64,000 bases of DNA from contig VWND01000003.1 in the NCBI GenBank assembly GCA_009599575.1, forward strand, positions 620,001 to 684,000. The letters run 5' to 3'. Every line of letters starts with the position of its first letter. The stretch's first letter is position 1. Source of the stretch: Blumeriella jaapii. Taxonomy: Eukaryota > Ascomycota > Leotiomycetes > Helotiales > Drepanopezizaceae. Shown here in pieces: positions 47,884 through 57,910 of this stretch. A program made the translations under genes and the position numbers. A model generated the notes under the pieces. The model saw only the letters and a list, made by a program, of their open reading frames with translations. It had not been told where the DNA came from and made no database searches.

Positions 47884-49355
47884 CCCCGATTGGCGGGAGA
47901 GCCTTCGACTTTCTCGTGTGCGTTTTGGAAGTCGTCTGGAGGGGGGTTTTCGTTTTCACTACCACTATCAGAGGGCGAATCCTCGGCCGGTTCGATCTCG
48001 TTTACACTTATCAGCTTGGGAGGGCCTTTGGGTGGAACCGAGGGTCGGCTCGTAGAGGGTCGTGCAGATTGGCTTCGAACCTTCTGGTGTGGAGTAGAGG
48101 ACGAGCGTTGTCGTTGGTCCGATCGAAAGGGAAGAACGCTAGGGGGGGCGTTCTGGCGTGGAGGAGGAGGAAGAACAGGGGGCTGAGGGGGAGCCTGTGG
48201 AGCACTTGGACGACTCTCGTACGTACGATTTGATTCGTAGTACGCTTTGGTTGAGGACCTACCACTTTGATGGGTGGTAGACTTGGTTGAAGAGCGACTC
48301 GCGTATAGAGTTCGTTTAGCCAACTGACCTTGTTCTTTTTGACGGACGGCGGTGAGCCAATCTTTGAAGGTCGTTGTACGCGCCTATTCCAAGTGCAGCT
48401 TTTCTCGTAGACGCCTTGGTATTTTGTCGCGAAGGGCGTTTCGAAGCTGTTTGTCAGTCCGTATTTGGGCGTTCGCTGCGAGGGTGGAGAATCGCAGGTA
48501 GAATCGCCAAAAGTCGTCGTGCGTACTTATTGCAAGTATCTTGAACTCGTCTTCCGCTCTTTGAACGTCTGAAGGGTCGGCCAGGAAATCGGCGACCTTT
48601 TTTACTAATTCTTCGGGAGGTGTAGGGTCGGAACGGTCCAAGATACGCGGGGTCAGGAACTCTTTTGCTACGCCTTCGGTCTGATCGAGTATGTAATTCT
48701 TGCGGGATCGATCGCCAGCGAAGTAGTCGTGGTAGAGTTCGAGGTTGTCGAGAACTTTAGTCTCTCAGTGGCGTGCTTTGTAATCTTTACCATTATTTAG
48801 CTTAAACTTAAGGTTCGGAACGCGCTTTATACGAGCTAGTCGAGAGTCAGCAGATAAATGGGAACTATAGCGTTCAAAAGGCGCGCTAGGGTCTTGGCCG
48901 TCAGGGGGAGATCCAAAGAGAGTTTGCGAAGAGCGTGGAGGTTGGTTTGCAGCGTCTGTTGGTTGAAATGAGACGTTGCGAGGAGGGGGAGGAGCAGCAG
49001 ATTCGCGACTGGCAGAGGCACGTTCGATAGATTCTACCAAACGCTCTGATTGAGGGGTCTGTCGCAACCGCATAGCCTCCAGAAGTTGTCGTTCACGCTT
49101 TTGCGCTTCCTTTAGTTGATTTTGCAGGAGTCTCAACTGAACGCTTTCAGCGCTAGGCTGGGAGGTGGCAGGCGAAGTGGTTGGCGCTCTGCCTTTTCCT
49201 TTGTTTTTCTTTCCTCGGGGGGAGGACTGTTTTTCAGAAGAAGAAGCTTCTGGGGGAGGTTGCTTCTTCGCTGATTGAGAGGAGGAGGGAGGTTGAGGTG
49301 TAGTAGCAGGAGCTGAAAAGCTCTGCTGAGGGGGGGATCGTTGAACAGGAGCCAT
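47868..49355 (-). pseudogene. gag gene of the gypsy element, two internal stops
   Basis: One frame of 496 codons from the ATG at 49355 to the stop at 47868, broken by TGA at 48765-48767 and TAG at 48384-48386. Both sit where a Trp is expected. The N-terminal 150 residues are Pro/Ser/Gln/Lys-rich, the central part (FWRFYLRFSTLAANAQIR, PRRLREKLHLE) is the retrotransposon capsid region, and the C-terminus is Pro/Ser/Asp/Glu-rich. I see no CCHC zinc knuckle. The last codons overlap the pol frame. Confidence 0.88.
47880..47886 (-). promoter_or_regulatory. candidate -1 ribosomal frameshift heptamer GGGAAAC
   Basis: On the minus strand gag reads CGG GGA AAC GCC CAG GCC TAA. The heptamer G GGA AAC fits the X XXY YYZ slippery rule and lies four codons before the gag stop. 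The -1 frame entered there is the pol frame (GLSKASFLSVLRDMRY and on). A short AGGC/GCCT stem could form downstream. This would make Gag-Pol by programmed frameshift. Confidence 0.6.
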
Positions 49356-49468
49356 CTTTCGCGAAGTGCGGAAATAGGCCTTCTTACGACCGGTCGATCA
49401 TCTTGGTGTGACCCGTGAGGAATTCGAGGGGAGAGATAGTTTACGCCGTCGCTAGCGTAGAAAAAGAG

Positions 49469-49476
49469 TTGTTGAT
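49469..49476 (-). promoter_or_regulatory. candidate self-primer binding site
   Basis: Two bases inside the 5' LTR the minus strand reads ATCAACAA. There is no TGG at this position, as a tRNA primer site would have. The complement TTGTTGAT lies in the LTR (49590-49597), about 42 nt after the TATA box, where the transcript should start. This matches the self-priming scheme known from Tf1 of fission yeast. Inference only. Confidence 0.5.
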
Positions 49477-49478
49477 AA

Positions 49479-49745
49479 TGTGACGATCTAATCAGTCGAA
49501 GGGCTGGGAGATCAGTCAACTGGTCGCCGTGTTCATATGGTATGAGAAACGAGCTTTTGGTTTTGTAACAACAAAGATATTCACTTAGAATCAACAATTG
49601 CAGAAGGCAGAGGTTGCTAAGGGGAGAGAGTCTTATATACATGATAGTCTCCACAGTTGATGGGAGACCCACCAGGAGACTAGGGAGCTTGCAACTATAC
49701 GTAGTTGCTGGGGTGACGCGAGGGGCAAACGAGTGAGTCGTTACA
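49479..49745 (-). repeat. 5' LTR of the gypsy element
   Basis: 267 bp. It differs from the 3' LTR at nine positions by eye, all C/T. A TATATAAG box on the minus strand lies at 49632-49639, about 40 nt before the AATTGTTGAT stretch that may start the transcript. Confidence 0.97.
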
Positions 49746-49929
49746 TACAGCTCGCGAAATAATTTTTTCCATCTTTTTTCGGTCGTCCGACGACCACGAT
49801 TACGACCACGATTACGACGAGTTATATATTCGTTCTATAAACGCAATCTTACCGTTTCAACAGAATTTGCATTCTAAAAGAAAAAAGCAGGCGAATATTT
49901 TTAGCATTCGCCCTTTTTTCTTCGTTTTA

Positions 49930-51390
49930 AAATACGAAGCGCGAACATTTATTATTGCAACGTCGGCTATTATCAGCCAGTTCGACGAAGCAAACCGACA
50001 GTTTTAAATACGCCGCAAAATATAGGTATAATTCGCGATCGCTATCGACAGCGTCGTAAATCAGCAGAAAAAACCCGAAGCGCGATAATACGCCGAAAAG
50101 CTTGCAAAAAGCCTTATTTTTTTTTTGCAAACCCGCGCTTTTATTATTTTTTTCGCCGCTTCGCCAAATAGCATCGACTTTTTTTTTTTTTTTTGCTAAA
50201 TCAATTATTTAAGCAGACCGAGTTTTACGAAAAGTTTTAAAAACTTTAATAAATTCCGAAAAATTAAAATCGATTATCGTTAAAAAGTTATAATAACAAA
50301 CGCGTTCGTTTACTAGCGGAATTTTACGCGTTTTTTTAAATTCGTTCACCGAAGATCAGCTAATAAAAGTTCGATAAAACCATCGCTTTTTAATTACGTC
50401 GGCGGAAAGCATTTTGCTAAACAAACTTAACATTTTCGTTTTTAAATAAAAAATCGCGAAATTTATACCGGGCTTAATAAAAAACGCGATTAAAAACCTG
50501 ACGCCTACGAAAACAAACTAGGCCTTTTATTTAATTAATTTAAAAACCAAAAACTTTTTTATTATTTAAAAAAGCGTCGAGGTTTTTCGCAAAATACTCG
50601 GGGCTATCGTCGTACGTATTCCGGAAAAATAATATAATTACGCGATACAAAACGTTCCAGCCACGGTTTCGGAACTATTCGGCGACGTTTTTTATTATTT
50701 AAAATATATAAAAAACGAGGTTTTTATTTAAACCAAAGTTAAGCCGATTAATACGCGTTTTTTTCCGATACGAAGCGAACCTAATTATATAAGCAAACAA
50801 ACTTGAATTATTTTTTTTTTATAATTAATTAAAAGCTTTACTTTTTTTCGAAATCAGCGCTTAAATTAAATTTATCGACAAAAAACCGGCCATATTTTTA
50901 CCACGATTCTAAATACTAAAGCTTTTGCAACTTATTAGCTTGTATCCGATATATTCGTTACAATTATTATAACAACCGAATATAAAATTACGATGGCCCG
51001 ATTAGCTTTAATTGCAAAGCAGCTTTATAATACGCGAACTGTTATAAGCTATACGCTGCGGATTATTTACGCTGCTTTACGGCTTTTCGCCGCGTAAATA
51101 GTAAAATAATACGATTAATTAAAAAGAAACTGAAAGCTGTCCGGCGATTGGAAAAAGCGGCTTATTCGGTCGCGGTTATTTTTATTACTAAAGCTTTTAT
51201 TTTTCCAAATAATAACAATTCGGTTTTTAATAACGCAGGCCGAAAAAAAAAACGCGGAAACGCCGTAACGGTATACGAGCAAAGAATTACCGCGCTTTCA
51301 ATTATTATTTCCGTTGCGGCTACAACGCTAAACGTAATTTCTTTAGGCCGCCCAATCCGGAACTTAGTTTTAAAACAATCGCTGAATATC
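49930..51390 (+). pseudogene. LINE ORF1 (Gag-like) remnant
   Basis: Translated in shifting frames past the RIP stops, this shows Tad1-type ORF1 features. There is a stretch like IPEKWYNYAVQNVP with an aromatic/Pro core near 50620-50660. A Cys-rich region near 50910-51060 corresponds to zinc knuckles. A C-terminal tail at 51148-51390 ends GRPIRNLV. Boundaries are approximate. Confidence 0.6.
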
Positions 51391-51799
51391 TAGCATTTTG
51401 GCCGAAAAGCATATTCGACGTTCGACGATACGGCCTTCGTAGCTTTTTCGCAGAATACGCTTTTTTTTTTATTTCGTCAAAAGCAATTTATTTATTTTTT
51501 ATCGAACCAGCTACGAAATAAGTTTTAAATTTTCGCAAACGAATTAAAAAAAATAAATATTAATATTAATACTTTTACTTTTTAATAATAAAAACATTTT
51601 TATAAATAATGCGAAAAATTCCGTAATCGAAAGCTTAAAACAGATTTTAATATTTGCTAAGCAAACGTTTAAAAAAAATAACCGAAACATATTACGCTTT
51701 TGCATTTGTGCGATATAAAACGCATAGACGTGATTTGCGTATAAAAATTCTAAAACGCTCCGAGGACTAAAATACAAAACTATCCGTTATACGATTTGT

Positions 51800-54700
51800 A
51801 TACACCGATCGATTTATAAAACGAAACCGAAAAGGAAATTTTCGAACGAATACGTTTTAAAATATTAATTTATATCCGAAAAAGCGCAAAACTCAATTTA
51901 TAATAACGACGATCAGTTAACAGTAAAAATTTGTTTTAGCTAAACGTAAATACATATTTCATTTTCAACGTATATAAACAAAGCTATATTTAATAAATAT
52001 TAAATTACGTAATATATTTCGAACCATTTTTTAATTGCATAATAAGCGGCGATTTTAATATTCGATACGATACTTTTGAGCCGGGATCGGATACGGCAAA
52101 AAATAAAAGATATTTCGCAAATTAAATTGCTATTTCGAATATAGATTTTATCGGCGCCGTTAGCGAATTTATATATAACAAAAAATACGTTTTGGATTTT
52201 ACTTTTTCGAACGTGTTTAATTCGATTATTACGATACGATACGATATATATAACGGCTTAGATTACGAAACTTAAATAACGATTTTTTTTAACAGAAAGA
52301 AAATATTCGTGACCCAGATATATTACAAAATATCCGATTTAAAATTCGGCAAATTCGCAGATTTAATGCGCGCAGAAATTAGCCGATTCGCGAATTCCGC
52401 TATATTATCAACGCTAAAAAAGCTAAACGAATACGCGGCTGCGCTGGCCCGGGTTTTTCAAAAAAATATTACAGCTGCCGGAAAACCTTTTTAAAAAAGC
52501 TTATAAGCCATTTTATAATAAACCGACGAATGCTAAAAAGCCAAAAACCGATATTTGCGAATACGCAAAATAATATACGACGGTGAAATCTTTAAAAAAA
52601 CCAAGCAGTTTTTCGCTATAATACGCAAAGCGAAAAAAAACTATTAGCGAAAGCTTATTAACGAAATCGATAATAACGAAAAGCTATATAAAATAATAGG
52701 CTAGCACCGAATAATTACGAATTTTAAAGTTTTTTTATTAATAATAAACGGCGTTGTAATTAAAAATATTAAAAACAAAGCCAATGCTTTAAAAAACGAA
52801 GTATTTGGCCGTTTTTTAGCTACCGATAATTTCGATTAAAATTCCTTTACCGAATAAGCAAAGTCGGGCTATTTTTTTTAAGCAGATTTCGTATCGTCCG
52901 AAAAAGTGAAAAAATATTGCATCGAAATTATTAATATTTTCCCGGGCATTAACCGGGTTACGATAAGACTTTTAAAAGTCTGCTGGGAAAAAATCAGAAC
53001 CGTTATATATAGCTTATTTAACCGCTGCCTCGCCACGAATTATTTTTCGATTTTTTAAAAGCTGGCCGAAATAATTATAATAGTTAAAACCGGCAAACGG
53101 AACAAATTTTTTTTTTTACGCTCGTAGCGCCCGATCGCTTTTTTTTTTTTATATATATTCAAAAGCTTCGAAAAAATTATCGCTAACAAAATCGCGTAAA
53201 CAGCGCTTACGACCGGCCTGCTTAGCTTATAATATAAAAGCGCTTTTCCGAAACGTTTTTGTTTTCGATTTGGCAGTGTATTTTACGGCCGATATCGAAA
53301 TTGCGCTCGCCGCAAAAAAAAAATATATTACGATTATTATTTTAAACGTACAAAGCGCGTTTAACGCCGTTCTGATCCGACGCTTGCTTAAAAAAATAAC
53401 CGAGCAAAAATGGCCCTTTTTATTTTTTTTATTAATTAAATCGTTTTTTACGAAACGACGAATATAAATACGATTCGAAAAAAAAACCATTAATTTCAGC
53501 TACGTTTATTACGGCATTTTCTAAAAGTCGCTATTCTTTTCGATTTTGTATATGCTATACTTAGCAAAATTGCTTAATTAAAACTTTACTTTTCGTTTTA
53601 AATACGCAAACGATATATTAATTTATCGCATTTTATACAGCTTAAACGATAATATCGAGCTATTTGCGAAAAACGTTCGCGATATTTTCGAATAAAAAAA
53701 CGAATATAAAATCGCTTTCGCGCCGGAAAAAATCGAGATAATATATATTATTACGCAAAACAATAATTACGCTTTTTCGATTATAATCGACGACAGAATT
53801 ACGATTTTTTGCATTACTACGGCGAAAAAAAGCGAGCAATCCGCGCTGCGTTAATTAAAGATTTAATTCGATCGAAAATTTATTTTCAAACGATACGTTA
53901 AAAAACGCGCAAGCAAAGTACGATAAGCGGCGTAATATATTAAAAGCTTCGGGCCGAATTAACAATAGCCTTTCGGCCAGCGCGCTGCGAAAAACAATAA
54001 TTATTTGTTTTTTTTTTTCGATATTATTTAAAACCGAAGTTTGATACGCAGGCCGTACGAAGCTTGAACGCCGAACCGGACGAAACAGCTAAATTAGCAT
54101 TCGTTTCGGCGGTTATATCGATCTGGTATAAAAAACTATTATTTTAGTCGTACGAAAAATACTTTTTATATGGCGTACCATTTTTTTTATTATAATAATA
54201 CGGAACGCAGGCTTTTCTTTCGCGAGCGCGGCTTTAGAAAAGGCCAAAGCACGTTTTGCGATAAAATTGCAAACCGTAAACGAAGCGTATTTTTTGGTTT
54301 AACGCATTTATTCTTCTAATGATTTTTCGAAGCAAATACGCGGATATATATATAGCCGCTAAAACGAAAATCCAACGCTTCGGCGATATTTTTTCATAAA
54401 TTCTACGACTTAAACTGATTTCTTCGTATTTTTTCGCTCGGCAGCCGCATCGATTTTATTATAAGCGTTAAAAAGAAAAAGGCCGCGGAAGATTTTAAAA
54501 AATAATAAGCAGAATTATTTTTCGAAAACGTTACGATTTTTTCGAACGACTGCGAAAAATATAAAAACGGCGTTCATTTCGTAAATTACGAATACGTTAT
54601 ATATTAAAACCGCAGGCAAATAACGTTTAAATACGGCTCGATAAACGATTATTTTTACGTTTTCGACGCAAAAGCGATAGAAGCATAAAAAGGCTTGCAA

Positions 54701-55360
54701 AAGGCTGCGAGCATACCAGCCGAGATACGCACGCAAAAGTTATAAATATATATCGACAGTATTTTAGTAATTTGAAAAATACGCGGAATACTTTTTTCTT
54801 TTTCTTAATAAGCTTTTTTAGCCTGTTAAAAAGTAATAGAAATATACGACGTAAAAGTCAAATGGGCACCGGGCTATACGGGTATCGAAAACAACGAGGC
54901 CGCCGATAAACTGGCAAATACGGGCGTAAAAAACTTTTTGGAATAAAAGTTTTGCGTCCGAACCGATTGTAAATAAAATACGCTTCGATTTTAGGAAAAT
55001 GCGTGATTCGTACCGAAGCTTTTAATAAAAAACAGCCAGCAAAAAGCTTTTACGAAATTATAAGCGGTAGGACTCGGTTTACGCAGTTAAATCTTTGCCG
55101 GAGCTCGATATGCCGAAACGATTGCTTTATTATTATTTGGCGACCAAAACCATTTATAAAAATTACAAATAATATTACGTTAAGTATAATTATACCGACG
55201 CTGAACTGCGCTGCAAATGCAAAAAGCTTAAGACTTTATTACATTTAATGCTATGCCGCCGCGCGATCAAACGTTTTTTTGGTTGGCCTAAGAAAACTCG
55301 ATTAAACGCTTTTTTCCGAACCGAGCGAAAGGCCGTGATATTTTTTAAAAACCTGCTCCG
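51800..55360 (+). pseudogene. LINE ORF2 remnant: endonuclease, reverse transcriptase, RNase H
   Basis: The endonuclease motif GDFNIRYDTFEPGSDT is at about 52047-52095. The reverse transcriptase palm region reads LNVQSAFNAVLIRRLL at about 53342-53390. The catalytic box appears as YANDILIYR near 53606-53632, where YADD has become YAND by a G-to-A change. RNase H is visible as VKWAPGYTGIENNEAADKLA at about 54864-54923. The C-terminal Cys/His motif is near 55200-55255. Many TAA/TAG stops interrupt it. Boundaries are approximate. Confidence 0.8.
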
Positions 55361-55930
55361 CGAGCCAGAGGATTTTGTAACGTTTCTACGCGTTATTATT
55401 ACAATTTCTCAAATATAACCAGTTTTGCTATACGTACGTATATTGCTTGCTCTGATCGAATGCAGCTCGAATAAAATAAATTACGTACGGCCGCGCGAAG
55501 CGACGTTACAGCGGAGCGAACACTATTATGCATATTTGTATAACGGATGCTTTTTTATTTTAGTAGGCGCAAGTTTGTTTTTCTGCTTTTGATTTTTAAA
55601 TTCGAATATTTAAATACTGTTTTTCTTTTTTTTTTTCGGCTTATTGGCCATATTATTATGCGTTTCTACGCAACCGACAAATTATACTTTGATCGGTGCC
55701 GTATGCATATTTCTTGGGCTTTTCTTTAAGCTTTACGCTTATAAATTTCACTAACGGACCATCGCAAAAGGCGGCGAAAAGCGTAGTCGATAACAGCTTT
55801 AGCTATACTAATACGAACTGCTTTCGGGGTCGTACTTTGTATTTAATTCCTTAGCTTAGCACGTCTCCGTACCCTTTGGGAGGTCCTAGGAGGGCAGCCT
55901 CTCGGCTGCACTCCGCTAGACGTTAATCAA

Positions 55931-55952
55931 TACTACTACTACTACTACTACT
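55931..55952 (+). repeat. (TAC)n 3' tail of the LINE
   Basis: 22 nt of perfect TAC repeat following GACGTTAATCAA, directly before the right target duplication. Confidence 0.9.
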
Positions 55953-56294
55953 ACCACCCTGCTCGGGCTCGCCTATGCGGGATCTGCCCAAGTCGAATCC
56001 AGCGCGGTGCTGTCGACCAGAAATGCCATTCCCGCGCCGGCCCATGATCTCAAGCCCTCCCGGCTCTTCCGCGCCCGTCGTAGGGACAACGACGATCCTC
56101 CCGAAACCGCAGCTGAGAGAGAGGCAGAACGCAAGGAGGATGAACGGGAGAGGCTTCATGGTGGCGAAGACTCCGCAGCGGAGAGAGAGGCAGAACGCAA
56201 GGAGGAAGAATGGGAGAGGCTTCATGGTGACAAGGAACTCGACGACCGGAGCGTCTCCGAAGGCGGAAAGCCAGCCGGAGACCAACAGCCATAA
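55953..56294 (+). pseudogene. 3' part of split secreted gene, member B
   Basis: In the frame set by the 5' fragment at 43168, this continues the signal peptide (LAYAG), then the 34-residue block shared with secreted protein A (AIPAP, PSRLFRAR). Two tandem 22-residue repeats rich in Glu, Arg and Lys follow (unit ends ERLHG; 66-bp unit at DNA level), then an Asp/Ser/Gly-rich end and TAA at 56294. The uninterrupted gene would have encoded about 123 residues. Stripped of its start and promoter by the nested transposons, it is probably dead here. It shows almost no RIP damage itself. Confidence 0.75.
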
Positions 56295-57253
56295 GGCGAT
56301 GGAAAGCCAGGAGGGGGAGGTGAACCGCTCACGGAGCCCCAGGCGGGAACCAGAAGCCTCTCTGCTCGTCGGGATGAGCTGCTAAATGTTTAGATGTTTT
56401 TGTGTTTGTTGTTTTCTTCTGCTTTCGGCATCGCGTAACAACGGCTGTACTCACAATCCTCGCTTAACCCCCGAGAGCATCCTGGACAGCACCCACTTGA
56501 CGACTACGAGTAGCCTATCGATTCCGTCTTTGGGGTCCCGTTTCACTGTCACTTAGTACATCCGTAGCCTGGAGTTTAGACAATCAGAAATCATTTAAGC
56601 CAGTAGTACTATCTTTCCGCGTGTGCACTTATAGGTCGGTATTTTAAGCAATCGCACGCCCCCAACTCGTACCCCTTCGTACGGTTATTGCGTTTTATCG
56701 GTAGTACCAGTACCAGTAAGTACCTACCTAGGTACCTAAGTAACCTTCCTCTCATTTCCACTTCTTAGACACGCGGATCAGAACACACACCGAGGGCCCA
56801 ACAGCTCGTGAAGCCACGCCAGAAAGCTCGTTCAGGACTATTCCACCACCCCAAACCTTTCCCTTCCTTCATTGCTGCCCTGATATTTTGCACTGACATT
56901 CTCGACTGGTGGACTCGGCTGCGAAGAGAGTAAATTGCCATCTCGGGCTCACTAGACCATCCCAGGGTCACCAAAGCCCCCTCTTTTTTTTTCTTTTTCT
57001 TTTTTCTTTTTTTTCCTTCGCGGATCCGAGCAGAAGCGCATCGTCCGCATCGACGACATTGACAACCGCAGCTAAGCAAACACCGTTCTTGTCTCGAGCA
57101 AACTTCTGCAAAGAAAGCTGTCGGAGGGGGGGGGGGGGGGGGGGGGGGGGGTTCAGGATGCTACGCACACGATCCGGGTGACAGCCAAAGAATAGAGGGA
57201 AAAAACCAGTAGTCTCGCCGAACACCTGTGATACTGTACTACGCAACTGAGCC
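56295..57253. other. gene-poor stretch with poly-G tract
   Basis: No gene is supported. It has a T/C-rich run at 56980-57018 and a poly-G run (listed separately). A CTACCTAGGTACCTAAG-like palindromic stretch lies near 56720-56745. Confidence 0.5.
57126..57151 (+). repeat. poly-G run of about 26
   Basis: 26 uninterrupted G residues. The exact length in the assembly is unreliable. It can form G-quadruplexes. Confidence 0.9.
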
Positions 57254-57910
57254 TCATGCCTGCCGGCCGGGCTGCAATCGGAGTGGCAGCGTGAATATAC
57301 ACTTGTGTCGCTTTCTAGAGGGCTTCTGGGAGACGTCGTCGTCTTGGTTAGCAGAGCTCACGTCGTCTCTCTTGCATTTCCGAGGAGGCTTTTCAGCAGG
57401 GGCTAGGAAACCGTTATCTCTCGTAGCAGAGGGGGCCTCGTCTTTAGCATGCTTCTGGGAGGGCTTTTTGGGAGACTCCGTAAGAACTTCCGGACGTACA
57501 AATAAACCCTTCGTCGGGAGAACTGTGCGTGTTTTCGGCATGTGTCTGGAAGAGAGAGAGAGAGATCCTCTCTGCGGAGGGTAGGGCATCTGAATGTGTT
57601 GGGAGATATTAGATGGCGTCACGAACATGCATATGGATGCTGAAAGCTGAAGATTGTTATCCCACTTGCGTCGAGCTGGTTTTCTCATCCGCACATCGAT
57701 CGGAAGCTGCATACTCAAAGGCTGCTGATTGAAGACAAAACCCCGATGCCGGTGTGTGGAGTTGTAGCAGGTGTTGTCAAACATAGCACGCAACTCGATT
57801 TTAGTAAAACCGAATACTATTGCCCAATCATCCATTGCAGGGCATGAGCGTTTGTCGGTAGCAATTCTCGAGCTATACACATCAGAGGGGGCACCGTTTC
57901 TCGAACTCAA
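57254..57910 (-). CDS. possible protein with degenerate Lys/Pro/Asp repeats
   Basis: Low confidence. A 219-codon minus-strand frame without an ATG at its 5' end; the first useful ATG gives MDDWAIVFGF. The N-terminal half looks globular (KIELRAMFDNTCYNSTHRHRG). The C-terminal 100 residues hold about two and a half degenerate units of the form KPxxKxxKDxxxSAxxD and a basic KPSRKRHK end that could be a nuclear signal. An upstream exon would be needed. No family recognised. Confidence 0.3.
   Translation of the reverse strand: MSSRNGAPSDVYSSRIATDKRSCPAMDDWAIVFGFTKIELRAMFDNTCYNSTHRHRGFVFNQQPLSMQLPIDVRMRKPARRKWDNNLQLSASICMFVTPSNISQHIQMPYPPQRGSLSLSSRHMPKTRTVLPTKGLFVRPEVLTESPKKPSQKHAKDEAPSATRDNGFLAPAEKPPRKCKRDDVSSANQDDDVSQKPSRKRHKCIFTLPLRLQPGRQA

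Larger units (their letters stand above)
43346..49745 (-). mobile_element. 6.4-kb Ty3/gypsy chromovirus-type LTR retrotransposon
   Basis: The termini are 267-bp LTRs (43346-43612 and 49479-49745) with inverted ends TGTGACGA/TCGTCACA. The element is flanked on both sides by TACAG (43341-43345 and 49746-49750), a perfect 5-bp target duplication. The order on the minus strand is 5' LTR, primer site, gag, protease, reverse transcriptase, RNase H, integrase, chromodomain, polypurine tract, 3' LTR. The coding capacity is damaged: two nonsense codons in gag, two in pol and three frame changes. It sits inside the LINE, so it is younger than the LINE. Confidence 0.96.
43212..55952 (+). mobile_element. 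Tad1-like LINE, RIP-degraded, interrupted by a gypsy element
   Basis: Non-LTR retrotransposon of about 6.3 kb on the plus strand: 43212-43345 and 49746-55952, with the gypsy element inserted about 130 bp from its 5' end. The domains are in the usual order: ORF1 gag-like, APE-type endonuclease, reverse transcriptase, RNase H, C-terminal Cys/His motif, then a (TAC)n tail at 55931-55952 that abuts the target duplication. Stops are dense and C/G is strongly depleted outside CpG, so nothing is functional. Insertion by target-primed reverse transcription is shown by the tail plus 14-bp duplication. Confidence 0.88.

Noticed and set aside
47930..47950. Alternative slippery site in TTC CAA AAC of gag
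   Set aside because: It does not fit X XXY YYZ in the gag frame; GGGAAAC at 47880-47886 does.
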